Positions 42,671 through 51,630 of a stretch of DNA of 64,000 nt are shown piece after piece. The position numbers and the translations under genes are program-made. This DNA is from Desulfoscipio geothermicus (lineage in GTDB: Bacteria; Bacillota; Desulfotomaculia; Desulfotomaculales; Desulfallaceae). Positions within the stretch are counted from its first letter, which is position 1; every line of letters starts with the position of its first letter. The stretch spans positions 1-64,000 of the forward strand of contig JAENYS010000011.1 of NCBI GenBank assembly GCA_016841645.1, given 5' to 3'. The notes beneath the pieces were generated by a model. That model was not told where the DNA came from. It saw only the letters and a program-made list of their open reading frames with translations, and did no database searches.

Positions 42671-42960
42671 GCACTACGACATCGAAATTTCAGGCTGTAC
42701 TTTTTGGGTCAGTGCATCTCCTTGATTGGCACTTGGATGCAAACTATCGGTCAGGCCTGGCTTGTACTGGAGCTTACTAATTCGGCCTTAAAACTTAGCC
42801 TTGTTAGTACGATACAGTTTTGCCGATGATGCTTTTTTCGCTTTACGCTGGCACCCTGATCGATAGGTTCCCAAAGCGCAGGATGCTGATTTTTACTCAA
42901 ACCAGTTATTTTGTTCTTATTGGCGTAGCCGGCCAAAGCACCAATCATAGGCCATTTAAA
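42671..42960 (+). pseudogene. MFS_3-type transporter N-terminal relic
   Basis: One frame gives [14 protein letters not shown], then [20 protein letters not shown], the start of EntS-like major facilitator transporters. A one-base loss near 42830 changes frame, after which [20 protein letters not shown] and LIFTQTSYFVL continue the family pattern (the loop after helix 2). The rest of the gene is missing. A clear relic of a drug or siderophore exporter. Nothing else was recognised between 42591 and 43046. Confidence 0.75.
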
Positions 42961-43046
42961 GTATCAATTGTAACCACCTAAAATATTAATGCCTGAATGG
43001 TTACCCCCCTTAGACAGCCTAGGGTATTAATCACTACTTGAGTGTT

Positions 43047-43163
43047 TTATTTATCCGCTTCGCAGACGCCGCCAAACCCACAAAAGCCCATCCCGAACAC
43101 CAATAGGATTAGAATCAGGAAGAGAATGAAAGCACCGCTATTACCTTTGCAGCCATACGCCAT
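43047..43163 (-). CDS. Small YjcZ-like membrane peptide
   Basis: This 38-residue peptide, MAYGCKGNSG then AFILFLILILLVFGMGFCG, has a Gly/Tyr-rich start and one membrane helix. The layout is like the YjcZ/YczN sporulation-associated peptides (GFALIVVLFILLVI type). AAGGGAG lies eight bases before the ATG. It ends FGGVCEADK with three Cys in all. The longer frame upstream is chance sequence from the adjacent phage relic. Confidence 0.6.
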   Translation of the reverse strand: MAYGCKGNSGAFILFLILILLVFGMGFCGFGGVCEADK

Positions 43164-43167
43164 TTGA

Positions 43168-43317
43168 GAAGCTCCCTTTATAGTTTTATTCGACAATAAT
43201 ACCAGGGAGGATACAGAGCCAATCGTAACAACCAGCGCAACTGCCCTGGAGAGTAACACCATAGACTTAAACAGCGCCCTTGACGGCCATGTGGTCGATG
43301 CTTATCTGATTGTGTAA
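43168..43317 (+). pseudogene. Truncated phage structural protein C-terminus
   Basis: A start-less frame reads NNTREDTEPIVTTSATALES then NTIDLNSALDGHVVDAYLIV-stop and ends 13 bp before a phage-like gene. It resembles the C-terminal strand region of small phage head or tail proteins that precede head-closure genes. Assigned mainly from context. Confidence 0.35.
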
Positions 43318-43330
43318 AGCCGGTGAGGAT

Positions 43331-43663
43331 ATGAGATACGATCAAGCAATTTATCTTATTTGTGTCACCAATCCCAAGGATGAAAACGGTAATCCGGAAA
43401 CCGATAATATAGGCAACCCTGTTACCGTTGATACAGAGCACATAGTATTTGCGGAAGAGCTTGCTGTGTTTTCGTCCGAGTTTTACAATGCCGCAGTTAC
43501 CGGGCTACGTCCGGAAAAGCTGTTCGAAATATACACCCGGGAGTACGGCGGCGAGGCTAAATTAAAGCACAACGGAATTACCTACCGTATTATCCGCAAT
43601 AGCTTTGGTAAAACTCCAGAGAAAACCCGCCTTACTTGTGAAAGGGTGGTGGCTGATGGATAG
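43331..43663 (+). CDS. Phage head closure/head-tail adaptor-like protein
   Basis: This protein of about 110 residues has MRYDQAIYLICVTNP at the start, an acidic insert with VTVDTEHIVFAEELAVFSSEFYN-type sequence, and EIYTREYGGEAKLKHNGI and YRIIRNSF. The pattern of strands matches the small head-tail connector proteins of siphophage-like prophages. GTGAGG precedes the ATG. With its neighbours it forms a prophage relic of about 650 bp; no integrase, capsid or portal gene is present. Confidence 0.5.
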   Translation: MRYDQAIYLICVTNPKDENGNPETDNIGNPVTVDTEHIVFAEELAVFSSEFYNAAVTGLRPEKLFEIYTREYGGEAKLKHNGITYRIIRNSFGKTPEKTRLTCERVVADG

Positions 43664-43814
43664 AGGTGATGTTATGTCTCCCAAGACCGGGAGACAACTT
43701 GGTGAAGGCAATATTGCTATTAATGTGGCGGATTTAATCAAAGGTTTAGTTGATTCCGGTATCAAACTCTCGGGGAGTTTAATTACAATACATGAAAAAT
43801 CATCGTTTAATTAA
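43655..43814 (+). CDS. Small phage-like protein, possibly truncated
   Basis: This 52-residue frame (MDRGDVMSPKTGRQLGEGNI, then NVADLIKGLVDSGIKLSGSL) overlaps the end of the preceding gene by 9 bp, as in phage operons, behind AAAGGGTGG. The sequence suggests the N-terminal part of the next structural protein in such modules. I cannot name the family, and the module stops here. Confidence 0.4.
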
Positions 43815-43993
43815 GATGGATTCATAATTATATTTAACGGTTATGCTGTATTTTACTACAAATATTATACCATAAATAGGGATTTATTTGTAGACTTGAT
43901 ATTGTAAAACTTTTCAGTAAAATCTAAATAGAACCAATAGGAGCGATTAGATAGTAATCAAGGGTAGTAAATTTACGAGGAGGTATAAGTATA

Positions 43994-44443
43994 TTGACAA
44001 ACAATTTTAAAGCACTTGTCCACCAATATGTCAAACAGGTCTGGAACAAAGGGGATTTGGCAGCCTTCGATAGTCTAACTATGCCGGCATATAAATATTA
44101 TCTTGGAGGACTGCCGGAACGTGACCGGGTCGGAATGCACCAGTTCATTAAAATGATCCATGAAGCGTTTCCTGATTGGCAAGTACAGATTGTGGATATA
44201 ATCGCCGAAGAAAACAAGATTGCCATACTTTGGCATGGTCATGTAACACACAAGGGAGTCTTTCAAGGGATCCCTCCCACAGGTAAACAAATTACGGTCA
44301 GCGGCATCAACATATATCACATCTTTGACGGTAAGATTGCTACGGAATGGGAACATACCGATACGCTTGGCATGCTACAACAACTGGGTTTACTGAGTCA
44401 TATTGTTGAACCAAACAAAATTGATAAAGAAAGTTCCATATAA
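43994..44443 (+). CDS. SnoaL-like ester cyclase family protein
   Basis: This 149-residue protein has the SnoaL/NTF2-like cone fold. VWNKGDLAAFDSLTMPAY, HQFIKMIHEAFPDWQVQIVD, WHGHVTHKGVFQGIPPTGK and GKIATEWEHTDTLGMLQQLG are the usual conserved blocks, including the His/Asp pair of the pocket. Such proteins are often annotated as ester cyclases, but most have no known substrate. It starts with TTG behind GAGGAGG and is transcribed alone. Confidence 0.8.
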   Translation: MTNNFKALVHQYVKQVWNKGDLAAFDSLTMPAYKYYLGGLPERDRVGMHQFIKMIHEAFPDWQVQIVDIIAEENKIAILWHGHVTHKGVFQGIPPTGKQITVSGINIYHIFDGKIATEWEHTDTLGMLQQLGLLSHIVEPNKIDKESSI

Positions 44444-44651
44444 TGCATTTTTTAAGGTAACTAGAAAAAATAAGATAGATTTCCCCCAACGCTAACGGGT
44501 TAGCGATAGTGGAGTATATGCTGATGCAAATACAAAGCGAAGCAAGAGCTTATCCATATAGGAAAAAAATAGAGGATAAGGAAAATTAATAACGAATAGT
44601 AACAAAGTAGTCAATATATGGCTACCATAAAATCTGAGGGGGGAAATAATC

Positions 44652-44936
44652 TTGCGCTATATCATTAAAATGCTATTAACATTAGCGGCAATATTTCTAT
44701 TTGCGAACATTGCTAATGCTTCACCAAAAGTTCTTCTGGATGAAAAGGAAATAAGTTTTGATGTGCCTCCAGTTGTAGAAAACGGCCGAACTCTGGTCCC
44801 TCTAAGAGCAATATTTACTGCTCTAGGTGCAGAAGTTAAGTGGAATGATGCCACTCAAACTATTACATCAATTAAAGGGGATACTGTTGTTAAGCTTGTC
44901 GGGGCGTTAGGGCTCTTAATCTTTAAGTTTCTGTAA
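44652..44936 (+). CDS. Truncated copper amine oxidase N-terminal (stalk) domain protein
   Basis: The 94-residue product has a signal peptide (MRYIIKMLLTLAAIFLFANI, cleavage near NASP) followed by one stalk domain: PPVVENGRTLVPLRAIFTAL then GAEVKWNDATQTITSIKGDT. Such domains anchor exported proteins to the wall. Intact versions continue after GDTVVKL with a second half and usually further repeats or an enzyme; here the frame turns into ALGLLIFKFL and stops, at the junction with the HNH gene. It is probably a truncated gene that keeps its TTG start and GGGGGG ribosome site. Confidence 0.6.
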   Translation: MRYIIKMLLTLAAIFLFANIANASPKVLLDEKEISFDVPPVVENGRTLVPLRAIFTALGAEVKWNDATQTITSIKGDTVVKLVGALGLLIFKFL

Positions 44937-46202
44937 GATGTAAGTTCTCTATAATTTTAATTCTTGTTCCCTTCTTAGATTCTAAAAATAGCTGACCGTC
45001 CTCAAATACCTTCTTTGTAAACCCGCCGTGATGATAGTGCAAATACTTATGATGATGAGCACAGCAGATCATAGCATTTTGGTATGTGTCTAAAAACTTC
45101 CATTCATTTTCTAGATTATCTATCTCACTTAATGAGACAATATGGTGCATTTCTGAGTAGAAGTTGCCATTATCCTTCTCAATAAATGGTATTTTCCCAT
45201 TCTCCTCCCGCATAATTGACACTGATTTTTATAGAGCTTTTTCAACTCATCGACTAATTCACGGCATCTACTTAATCGATATTGTCCCGCCTTTGTTTTA
45301 TCCAATACGCCTTGTAATCTTCTTAACCGTTTCAGTCGTTCTTCCAAGGACTTATCGGTTAAATCATCATCCCCTGGCTCTGGACGGTCAAATGGAAGTA
45401 GAATATCCTGAAATGGATTTTCCCGTTTATATACTCTAGTAAACCCTAGGGCTCTAATCAACTGATTAATTGAACCACCGTGGCGATAGGCCCAATTTGT
45501 CATAGAAGAATATAAGGGGTCTTTTGTAGTTGGAAAGAGCACTTTATTTTCTGAGTCCGCTAACTTTCGTAGTTCCTCCTTGTATTTCTCAATAAGATTT
45601 TTAGATTTGACTTGTAAATATCCATCATAACCTAAATCCCAAGCTAAATCTGATACAAAAAAACTACGTCCTGTATGCCTTGTAAGTCTATCCCTAACAA
45701 ACTTTAGTTGCCAATGAGTGCTGTTATCAAGGTATATATACTTATTCCCAAACAATTCTATAGAAGTAAGTTCACCTATTAAGTGAAAATCATTTAATAG
45801 CAAATGCCAGGGCCACACTTGGGTTAATCGTTCATACGCATCTTCTGGAAAATCCTCCGTAATACAAGTTACCTTGTCCTCATTTCGAGCAAAAATTAAA
45901 TAATTAGCGGTCTTTGACTCCAAATCATAAGCATACTTTCGTATCATTATGATCCGTTCAGTGGATGACCCTCTTCCCCAATAGTTAAAATCCCTTTTTT
46001 CTAGCATTTCATCTATTTTATTTATCTCAAATTCATCTAATGATGCCCAATCCTCATGCCATTTTCCTGAAGATATATCTTTCTTGAAATTCCGGTAAGA
46101 ACAAGAATAGCTCACATCTAACCATGTACATACATCAGCTATTTTCACAAGTTTGCCAATGAACTTCTTGGCTACTTGATTGTCCCATTCATAGCAAGAC
46201 AA
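44923..46202 (-). pseudogene. HNH endonuclease interrupted by one frameshift
   Basis: The first frame (about 340 residues) has a long N-terminal region without a recognised domain (LSCYEWDNQ, WDLGYDGYLQVKSKN, WAYRHGGSINQLIRALG) and reaches CQLCG. Near 45190-45210 the frame changes, and the continuation reads EENGKIPFIEKDNGNFYSEM, HHIVSLSE and NAMICCAHHHKYLHYH. This completes a zinc-type HNH nuclease (CxxC, then HHI and the terminal CxxH). One base change in the GGGAGGAG run would restore about 425 residues. A TTG at 46202 after AAAGGA is the likely start. The role is unknown; mobile or defence use is possible. Confidence 0.7.
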
Positions 46203-46375
46203 GATATCACATCCTTTCCATACCAAAATTCAGAGCAGAATTTTTCATTCACCCAAACTGTTAACTCATAAAAAATCCTCATTCACTGATTTAAATGACG
46301 ATAGCAAAGGAGACAAGCAGGTAATCGTGTGGGGTTAAAAGGAGCAATTTTATGCCAAATTGGCACTCACGTCTA

Positions 46376-46430
46376 ACAAAAAAACGTGGTGTCCAAGAAT
46401 TATTTGACAATTCTCGAACCCACGTTTTAT
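46376..46430 (-). terminator. Terminator downstream of tRNA-Leu
   Basis: On the minus strand AAAACGTGG and CCACGTTTT bracket a further imperfect stem (GAGAATTG/AATTCTTG) and end in a T-run. Confidence 0.7.
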
Positions 46431-46438
46431 AAGGTTTC

Positions 46439-46521
46439 TGGTGTCGGAGACGGGACTTGAACCCGTACGGTCGCCCATACGCCCCTCAAACGTACGCGTC
46501 TGCCTATTCCGCCACTCCGAC
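46439..46521 (-). tRNA. tRNA-Leu (anticodon GAG)
   Basis: A complete class II tRNA: acceptor GTCGGAG/CTCCGAC, D arm GGCGGAATAGGCAGAC, anticodon loop TTGAGGG (GAG, reads CUY), a long variable arm, T loop GTTCAAGTC and encoded CCA at 46439-46441. Confidence 0.95.
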
Positions 46522-46596
46522 TTAATGCGTCATGCATTTAAAATTATAAGATTATGAACCCGCTTTGTCAAGGGCCTATATTTAACCATTCATCAT

Positions 46597-47163
46597 TCAT
46601 TGCCTGTCGTAAAGCCAGGTATATACCTTATAGTTCAACAATACCTTGCCCACAAAGTTTCTGGTTTCCGGGAAGGGGATCGCGCCTATATCCGACAGAT
46701 CTCCGGATATTTTATTCTCCCGCAGCCAATTGGTCACATTGCCCCGCCCGCCGTTATAGGCGGCCAGTGCTATTATTTTGTTACCGACAAATTCATCCTC
46801 CAAATTGGCAATATACCAGGACCCCATCCGAATATTTGTTTCAGGGTCAAAAAGTAGGTCCGGGTGGTAGGGGTAAAGGTTGATTTGCCTGGCAATCCAT
46901 TCACCGGTGTCGGGCATAATCTGCATTAGCCCCCTGGCGTCTTTAGGAGAAACAGCGTCGGGGTTGAAGCCGCTTTCGGTTTTCATGATGGCAGTCAAAA
47001 AATATGGGTCAACATCAGATCTGGTAGCATATTTAAATATCTTATCGCTGTAAGGCATGGGATAAAACAGTTTCAATATGCTGGTAAAGTTAAAGGCCAC
47101 TACCAAGATCGATATAAATATTGTAAATCTAAATTTATTCAGCCTGCGCCTGCGGGGGGTCAA
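46597..47163 (-). CDS. Membrane-anchored lytic transglycosylase (SLT family)
   Basis: This protein of about 188 residues has one N-terminal membrane helix (FTIFISILVVAFNFTSIL) and an SLT domain with KTESGFNPDAVSPKDARGLM (catalytic Glu in TESGF), QIMPDTGEW and LAAYNGGRGNVTNWL. It cleaves peptidoglycan between MurNAc and GlcNAc at the outer face of the membrane. TTG at 47163 is chosen because GGAG lies eight bases before it. It overlaps the end of coaE by 29 bp, so it is the last gene of the polA-mutM-coaE cluster. Confidence 0.88.
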   Translation of the reverse strand: MTPRRRRLNKFRFTIFISILVVAFNFTSILKLFYPMPYSDKIFKYATRSDVDPYFLTAIMKTESGFNPDAVSPKDARGLMQIMPDTGEWIARQINLYPYHPDLLFDPETNIRMGSWYIANLEDEFVGNKIIALAAYNGGRGNVTNWLRENKISGDLSDIGAIPFPETRNFVGKVLLNYKVYTWLYDRQ

Positions 47164-47752
47164 TTGTATCACTCCATATTTGCCGCACTTGTTGTAAGGT
47201 ATTTTCAGGGGTACCGCTGTTGTCAATAATCCTGTGGGCGTAGGGAATCTTGTCCTCTTGGGGCATTTGGGCTGCCAGGCGACTGGATACCTGCCTTGGG
47301 GTGGTCGCATCTCTTTTGATCACCCGCTGGATTTGGGTTTGGGCATTTACGGTTACCAGCCAGACCTGATCCATTAATTTATATAACTGCGTTTCAATTA
47401 GCAGCGGGGCTTCAATAATCAACAGCGGGGCGTCGGGGTTGTTTTTATAATCAGCTAGAACCTTTAACAACTCGGCTCTGATGGCAGGATGCACAATCGA
47501 GTTAAGGTGTTTTAAAGCTTCAGGGTTATTAAAAACTATCTGCGCCATTTTGGGCCGGTTCAAAGAACCGTCAGCATTTAAGATGCCGGCTCCAAAATAT
47601 TGAACGATTTGGTGCAGGCCCGGTGTTCCCGGCTCCACAACGTCCCTGGCCACCTGGTCGGTATCAATCACTCTAGCACCCATTTCCTTGAAAAGACGGG
47701 CCACGCTGCTTTTACCGCTGCCAATGTTGCCGGTTAATCCAACTATTAACAT
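47135..47752 (-). CDS. coaE: Dephospho-CoA kinase CoaE
   Basis: CoaE phosphorylates the 3'-hydroxyl of dephospho-CoA, the last step of CoA synthesis. The 205-residue P-loop kinase has GLTGNIGSGKSSVARLF at residues 5-21, the conserved Asp in VIDTDQVARDVV, and PLLIETQLYKLMD and the lid region RVIKRDATTPRQVSSRLAAQ. It follows mutM in the Firmicutes order polA-mutM-coaE, separated here by 178 bp that contain a hairpin. Confidence 0.94.
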   Translation of the reverse strand: MLIVGLTGNIGSGKSSVARLFKEMGARVIDTDQVARDVVEPGTPGLHQIVQYFGAGILNADGSLNRPKMAQIVFNNPEALKHLNSIVHPAIRAELLKVLADYKNNPDAPLLIIEAPLLIETQLYKLMDQVWLVTVNAQTQIQRVIKRDATTPRQVSSRLAAQMPQEDKIPYAHRIIDNSGTPENTLQQVRQIWSDTIDPPQAQAE

Positions 47753-47842
47753 ATCTTATTCCCCCCGAAATACAATTATTAATAATTTCTTCCGGGTTAT
47801 AATTTGATCCTTCTATTGTTTTATTATATTAAATAAAATTTT

Positions 47843-47862
47843 TGTCCGGCGCAAGCCGGACA
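47843..47862 (-). terminator. Hairpin between mutM and coaE
   Basis: TGTCCGGC-TTGC-GCCGGACA on the minus strand is followed by AAAAATTTTATTT, so termination is possible but weak. Confidence 0.5.
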
Positions 47863-47930
47863 GGTTAAATGATTCTTTGTTCTTACTATGGCGAAGGGAG
47901 TTGGAGTGTACATCGGAGCATAAAAACTAG

Positions 47931-48758
47931 CTATTCCCGTTGGCAAGCGGGGCAGAAGTACGAGCTGCGCCCGTTTACTTTGATACGGGTGATGGCTGTA
48001 CCGCAGTGGGGACACGGGCTGCCTTCGCGATTATAAACTCGCAGCAACTCCTGGTAGTCGCCCTTTCGGCCGTCGCCGTCTACATAGTCCCTGAACGATG
48101 TGCCCCGGTTTTCAATACCCTCCTGCAGCACCTCAATGATGGCGTGATATAGTTTGGCCACCTCCCGGGGAGACAGTGAATTGGCTATGCGTTTGGGGTT
48201 CAGGTGCGCCCGGTGCAGGGCTTCGTCGGTGTAAATATTGCCCAGGCCGGCTATAAAGGTTTGATCCAGCAGCAGTGATTTAATACGCACCCGTTTGCGT
48301 TTTAACTCTCGGCGCAAAAAAGTTCTGGTAAATTCCCTCTCCAAAGGCTCCGGTCCCAGGTCTTTTAACCCTTTGACCTGGTTTAAGGCTTGCTGGGAGG
48401 CGAGCTGCAAGCGCCCGAACTGTCGCATATCAATAAAGCGCAGTTCATAGCCGTCGCTTAGCGAAAAAATCACATGGGTATGCTTGGCCGGCGGCTCACC
48501 TGGTGCAGAATATACCAGGCGTCCGGTCATGCGCAGGTGAATAACCAGTACATTATCACCGGTTAAATATAGCAACAAGTATTTGCCGCGCCTTCCCAGC
48601 CGGGTAATCCTGCTGCCCGTAATCTGCTTGCTAAATTCCTCCGGATTGGGTTCCCGGATGATTTTTAGCATTGTTATGGCTACGCCGGTTATGCTGAGTC
48701 CGGTTATTTTTTTATCCAGGGTTCTTTTTATTGTTTCAACTTCGGGTAGTTCCGGCAT
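47931..48758 (-). CDS. mutM: Formamidopyrimidine-DNA glycosylase MutM (Fpg)
   Basis: MutM removes 8-oxoguanine and FapyG from DNA and cuts the abasic site. The 275-residue protein starts PELPEVETIKRTL (catalytic Pro2 and Glu3 after Met removal), has the conserved Lys in HLRMTGRL, the H2TH region with DQTFIAGLGNIYTDEALHRA, and the C-terminal zinc finger CPHCG...CPACQRE. It starts two bases after polA ends, and the two are surely co-transcribed. Confidence 0.95.
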   Translation of the reverse strand: MPELPEVETIKRTLDKKITGLSITGVAITMLKIIREPNPEEFSKQITGSRITRLGRRGKYLLLYLTGDNVLVIHLRMTGRLVYSAPGEPPAKHTHVIFSLSDGYELRFIDMRQFGRLQLASQQALNQVKGLKDLGPEPLEREFTRTFLRRELKRKRVRIKSLLLDQTFIAGLGNIYTDEALHRAHLNPKRIANSLSPREVAKLYHAIIEVLQEGIENRGTSFRDYVDGDGRKGDYQELLRVYNREGSPCPHCGTAITRIKVNGRSSYFCPACQRE

Positions 48759-48760
48759 GT

Positions 48761-51409
48761 TTATGGCACCTTTCTGACGTCATACCAATTGGGGCCCAGC
48801 TTTAAATCCACTACAAGCGGCACGTCCAGTTGCAGGGCGTTTTCCATGTATTCTTTTACCATGTTCTTTACTACGGGCAACTCCTCAGGGTGTGCGTCAA
48901 AAATAAGTTCGTCGTGCACTTGTAAAATCATTTTTGTAGCCATGTGTTTGCTTTTTAATTCATTATATATTCTTACCATCGCCAGCTTAATTATGTCTGC
49001 AGCGCTGCCCTGAATGGGCGTATTAATGGCCGTGCGTTCGCCGAAGGCCCTGGTTACCCGGTTGTTGCTTAAAATGTCCGGCAGGTAGCGGCGGCGGTTA
49101 AGAAGGGTGGTGGTGTAACCTTTTTCGCGGCCTTCTTTAATTTTCCGGTCGATAAATTCTTTTACATCGGAATAACGCTCAAAATAACTGCGAATATATT
49201 TGCCGGCCTCGGCCCGGCTGACTTTGATATCCCGGGCTAGACCAAAATCGCTGATACCATACACAATACCGAAGTTTACCGCCTTTGCCCGGCTGCGCAG
49301 GTCCGGTGTCACCTGTTCTACAGGTACATTGAATACTTCGGATGCAGTGCGGGTATGGATATCCTGACCCTGTTTAAAGGCACTGACCAGGTTGGGATCC
49401 CCTGACATGTGCGCCAGTATGCGCAGCTCAATCTGGGAATAATCCGCCGCGAGAATCAGGTTACCCGGTTGGTGGGGGACAAATACCCGTCTTATTCTGC
49501 GCCCTTCTTCCATCCGTATGGGGATGTTCTGTAAATTAGGATTGGAGCTGGATAACCGGCCGGTTGCAGTCACATTTTGATGGAATGTAGTGTGAATTCT
49601 GCCACTGGTGGGATTAATCAGACCGAACAGGCCATCGATATAAGTTGATTTAAGTTTGGCCAGCTGGCGATAGGCTAAAATTTTATCTACGATAACGTGT
49701 GCAGGGGCCAACTCCTCCAACACCGAGGCATCGGTGGAGAAACCGGTTTTGGTTTTCTTAATCACCGGTAACCCCATTTTATTGAATAATATATCACCCA
49801 GTTGTTTAGGTGAATTAATATTAAATTCCACTCCGGCCAGCTGGTAGATTTCCTGGACCAAGCTGTCGATTTGCTGTCCTGCTTCTTCTGCCATGTTGCA
49901 TAATATTTGTGGATCAACGGCTATTCCTTCCATTTCCATATCCGCCAGTACTGTCACCAGTGGCAGTTCCACTTCATAATACAACCGGTCCATATCGGTG
50001 TCCACCAGTTTTTTATGCAGCAGATGCTTCAAGCGCCATAGTACATCCACGCGGGCTGCTGTAGCAGCTTCGCCCGTTGTGGGCAAAACCAGCTGCAAAT
50101 ATTGCAGGGCTAGATCAGCTATTGTATTTTGGGAAAGGCTGGGGTTAAGCAGGTAATCGGCCACTTGAATGTCAAACCCGAGATCCTGCAGTGTGCGATT
50201 GTGGCGGTGCAGCAACCAGAGGACATCCTTACCGTCGGCGCAAATTATTTTTATTTGCGGATCATCGCAAATAGCTGCTATCGTGTCCAACGCCCCGGTT
50301 TGTTCTTGTGGTAACAGGTAGATAGTGTCGCCACCGGTGGTGGCGAGGACCGCATGGTTAATGCCGGCTTCCCGGCTGCCTGCAAGTTCCAGAATAGCCA
50401 TACCGGATTTAATGGCATTGTTCCTTATTTGCAGCAGTTCATCTTCTGATGCCACCCGTTGATACTCTACACAGTAAGTACCCAACTGATCCTGCTCACC
50501 GGCGACTTGGCCTGGCAGCCCGCTTTTTTTATCGTCCCCGTATGCCTTGTTAATAATGTTATGGACAAGAGTTTTAAACTCCAGTTTGCTGAATATATCC
50601 AAGAGTGCCGGGTAATCCGGTCCCGGCCAAATAAATTGTTTTACTTCTATATTTAGCGGCACCTGGCGGTCAATGGTGGCCAATCTTTTGGATAACAGGG
50701 CCAGGTCCTTGTTTTCCATTAACTTGTTCCGCCAGCGGGGGGGTAGCTTTTCAATGTCTGCGATTACATCCTCCAGGGTACCGTGTTCCTGGATTAGCTT
50801 CAGCGCTGTTTTTTCACCGATTCCCGGTACACCTGGGATATTGTCGGAAGCGTCCCCCATCAGTCCTTTGATATCAATAATTTGTGCCGGGCTTACTCCG
50901 AAGCGGTCCCAGACCCTTCCTTCATCGTATTCTTCCATTTCAGTAATGCCCTTCTTAGTAAGCAGTACGCGCACACGGGGGGAAACCAATTGCAGGGCGT
51001 CACGGTCGCCGGTAAGTACAACCGAATCTATATCGCCGGCCTCTGCTACACTGGTGATGGTGCCGATTATATCATCAGCCTCATAGTTCTCAAGTTCCAG
51101 TGTGCAGATGCGCATATGGCGCAGCACCTCTTTGAGCAGAGGAAACTGAGGCCGTAGCTCGGGCGGGGTGGCCTTGCGGGTTGCCTTATAATCTGCGTAG
51201 CTTGCATGCCTGAAGGTGACTTTGCCTTTATCAAAGGCCACAGCAGCGTAATTTGGCTCTAATTTTTGCAGCACTTTAAATAGCATATTGGTAAAACCAT
51301 ACACTGCGTTGGTAATTGTACCATCGCTGGTGGATAGCTGGGGAATGGCATGAAAAGCCCGGTGAGCCAGACTGTTACCATCTATGACAAGGAATTTATT
51401 TGAGGACAT
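48761..51409 (-). CDS. polA: DNA polymerase I
   Basis: PolA fills gaps and removes RNA primers. The 882-residue chain has a 5'-3' exonuclease domain (residues 1-290: VIDGNSLAHRAFHA, ADDIIG, GDRDALQL, GDASDNIPG), a middle domain (about 300-480) that keeps only part of the 3'-5' exonuclease acidic set, and a family A polymerase domain with GRLSSSNPNLQNIP, DYSQIELRILAHMSGD, RSRAKAVNFGIVYG and the catalytic VHDELIFD. AGGTAGGTG precedes the ATG. It heads the polA-mutM-coaE-transglycosylase cluster. Confidence 0.96.
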   Translation of the reverse strand: MSSNKFLVIDGNSLAHRAFHAIPQLSTSDGTITNAVYGFTNMLFKVLQKLEPNYAAVAFDKGKVTFRHASYADYKATRKATPPELRPQFPLLKEVLRHMRICTLELENYEADDIIGTITSVAEAGDIDSVVLTGDRDALQLVSPRVRVLLTKKGITEMEEYDEGRVWDRFGVSPAQIIDIKGLMGDASDNIPGVPGIGEKTALKLIQEHGTLEDVIADIEKLPPRWRNKLMENKDLALLSKRLATIDRQVPLNIEVKQFIWPGPDYPALLDIFSKLEFKTLVHNIINKAYGDDKKSGLPGQVAGEQDQLGTYCVEYQRVASEDELLQIRNNAIKSGMAILELAGSREAGINHAVLATTGGDTIYLLPQEQTGALDTIAAICDDPQIKIICADGKDVLWLLHRHNRTLQDLGFDIQVADYLLNPSLSQNTIADLALQYLQLVLPTTGEAATAARVDVLWRLKHLLHKKLVDTDMDRLYYEVELPLVTVLADMEMEGIAVDPQILCNMAEEAGQQIDSLVQEIYQLAGVEFNINSPKQLGDILFNKMGLPVIKKTKTGFSTDASVLEELAPAHVIVDKILAYRQLAKLKSTYIDGLFGLINPTSGRIHTTFHQNVTATGRLSSSNPNLQNIPIRMEEGRRIRRVFVPHQPGNLILAADYSQIELRILAHMSGDPNLVSAFKQGQDIHTRTASEVFNVPVEQVTPDLRSRAKAVNFGIVYGISDFGLARDIKVSRAEAGKYIRSYFERYSDVKEFIDRKIKEGREKGYTTTLLNRRRYLPDILSNNRVTRAFGERTAINTPIQGSAADIIKLAMVRIYNELKSKHMATKMILQVHDELIFDAHPEELPVVKNMVKEYMENALQLDVPLVVDLKLGPNWYDVRKVP

Positions 51410-51630
51410 ACGGCACCTACCTTTAGTCTATGTACTCCTTTTAATCAGTATTTTCACCGGTACGGCACAAAATACCTGCTTGATAAGCTTGTTATGCATT
51501 TAGTATTTGTGTAAACAATTTTTTTGGCGGCAGGAATTTTAGTTCAGCGGGAGAAGTATTTTAAACTATAGATGATTGGTGACGGCGGCGAAATCTGGCC
51601 AAGGCTGTCACCAGGGAGGTAGGTCAATAA

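Noticed and set aside
42722-42740. TGGCACTTGGATGCA resembling a sigma-54 promoter
   Set aside because: GG and GC are one base too close, and the bases encode the conserved [10 protein letters not shown] of an MFS relic.
44444-44651. A possible c-di-GMP riboswitch before the stalk-domain gene
   Set aside because: Only short words such as GCAAA and AAAGCG occur; no matching aptamer core is visible.
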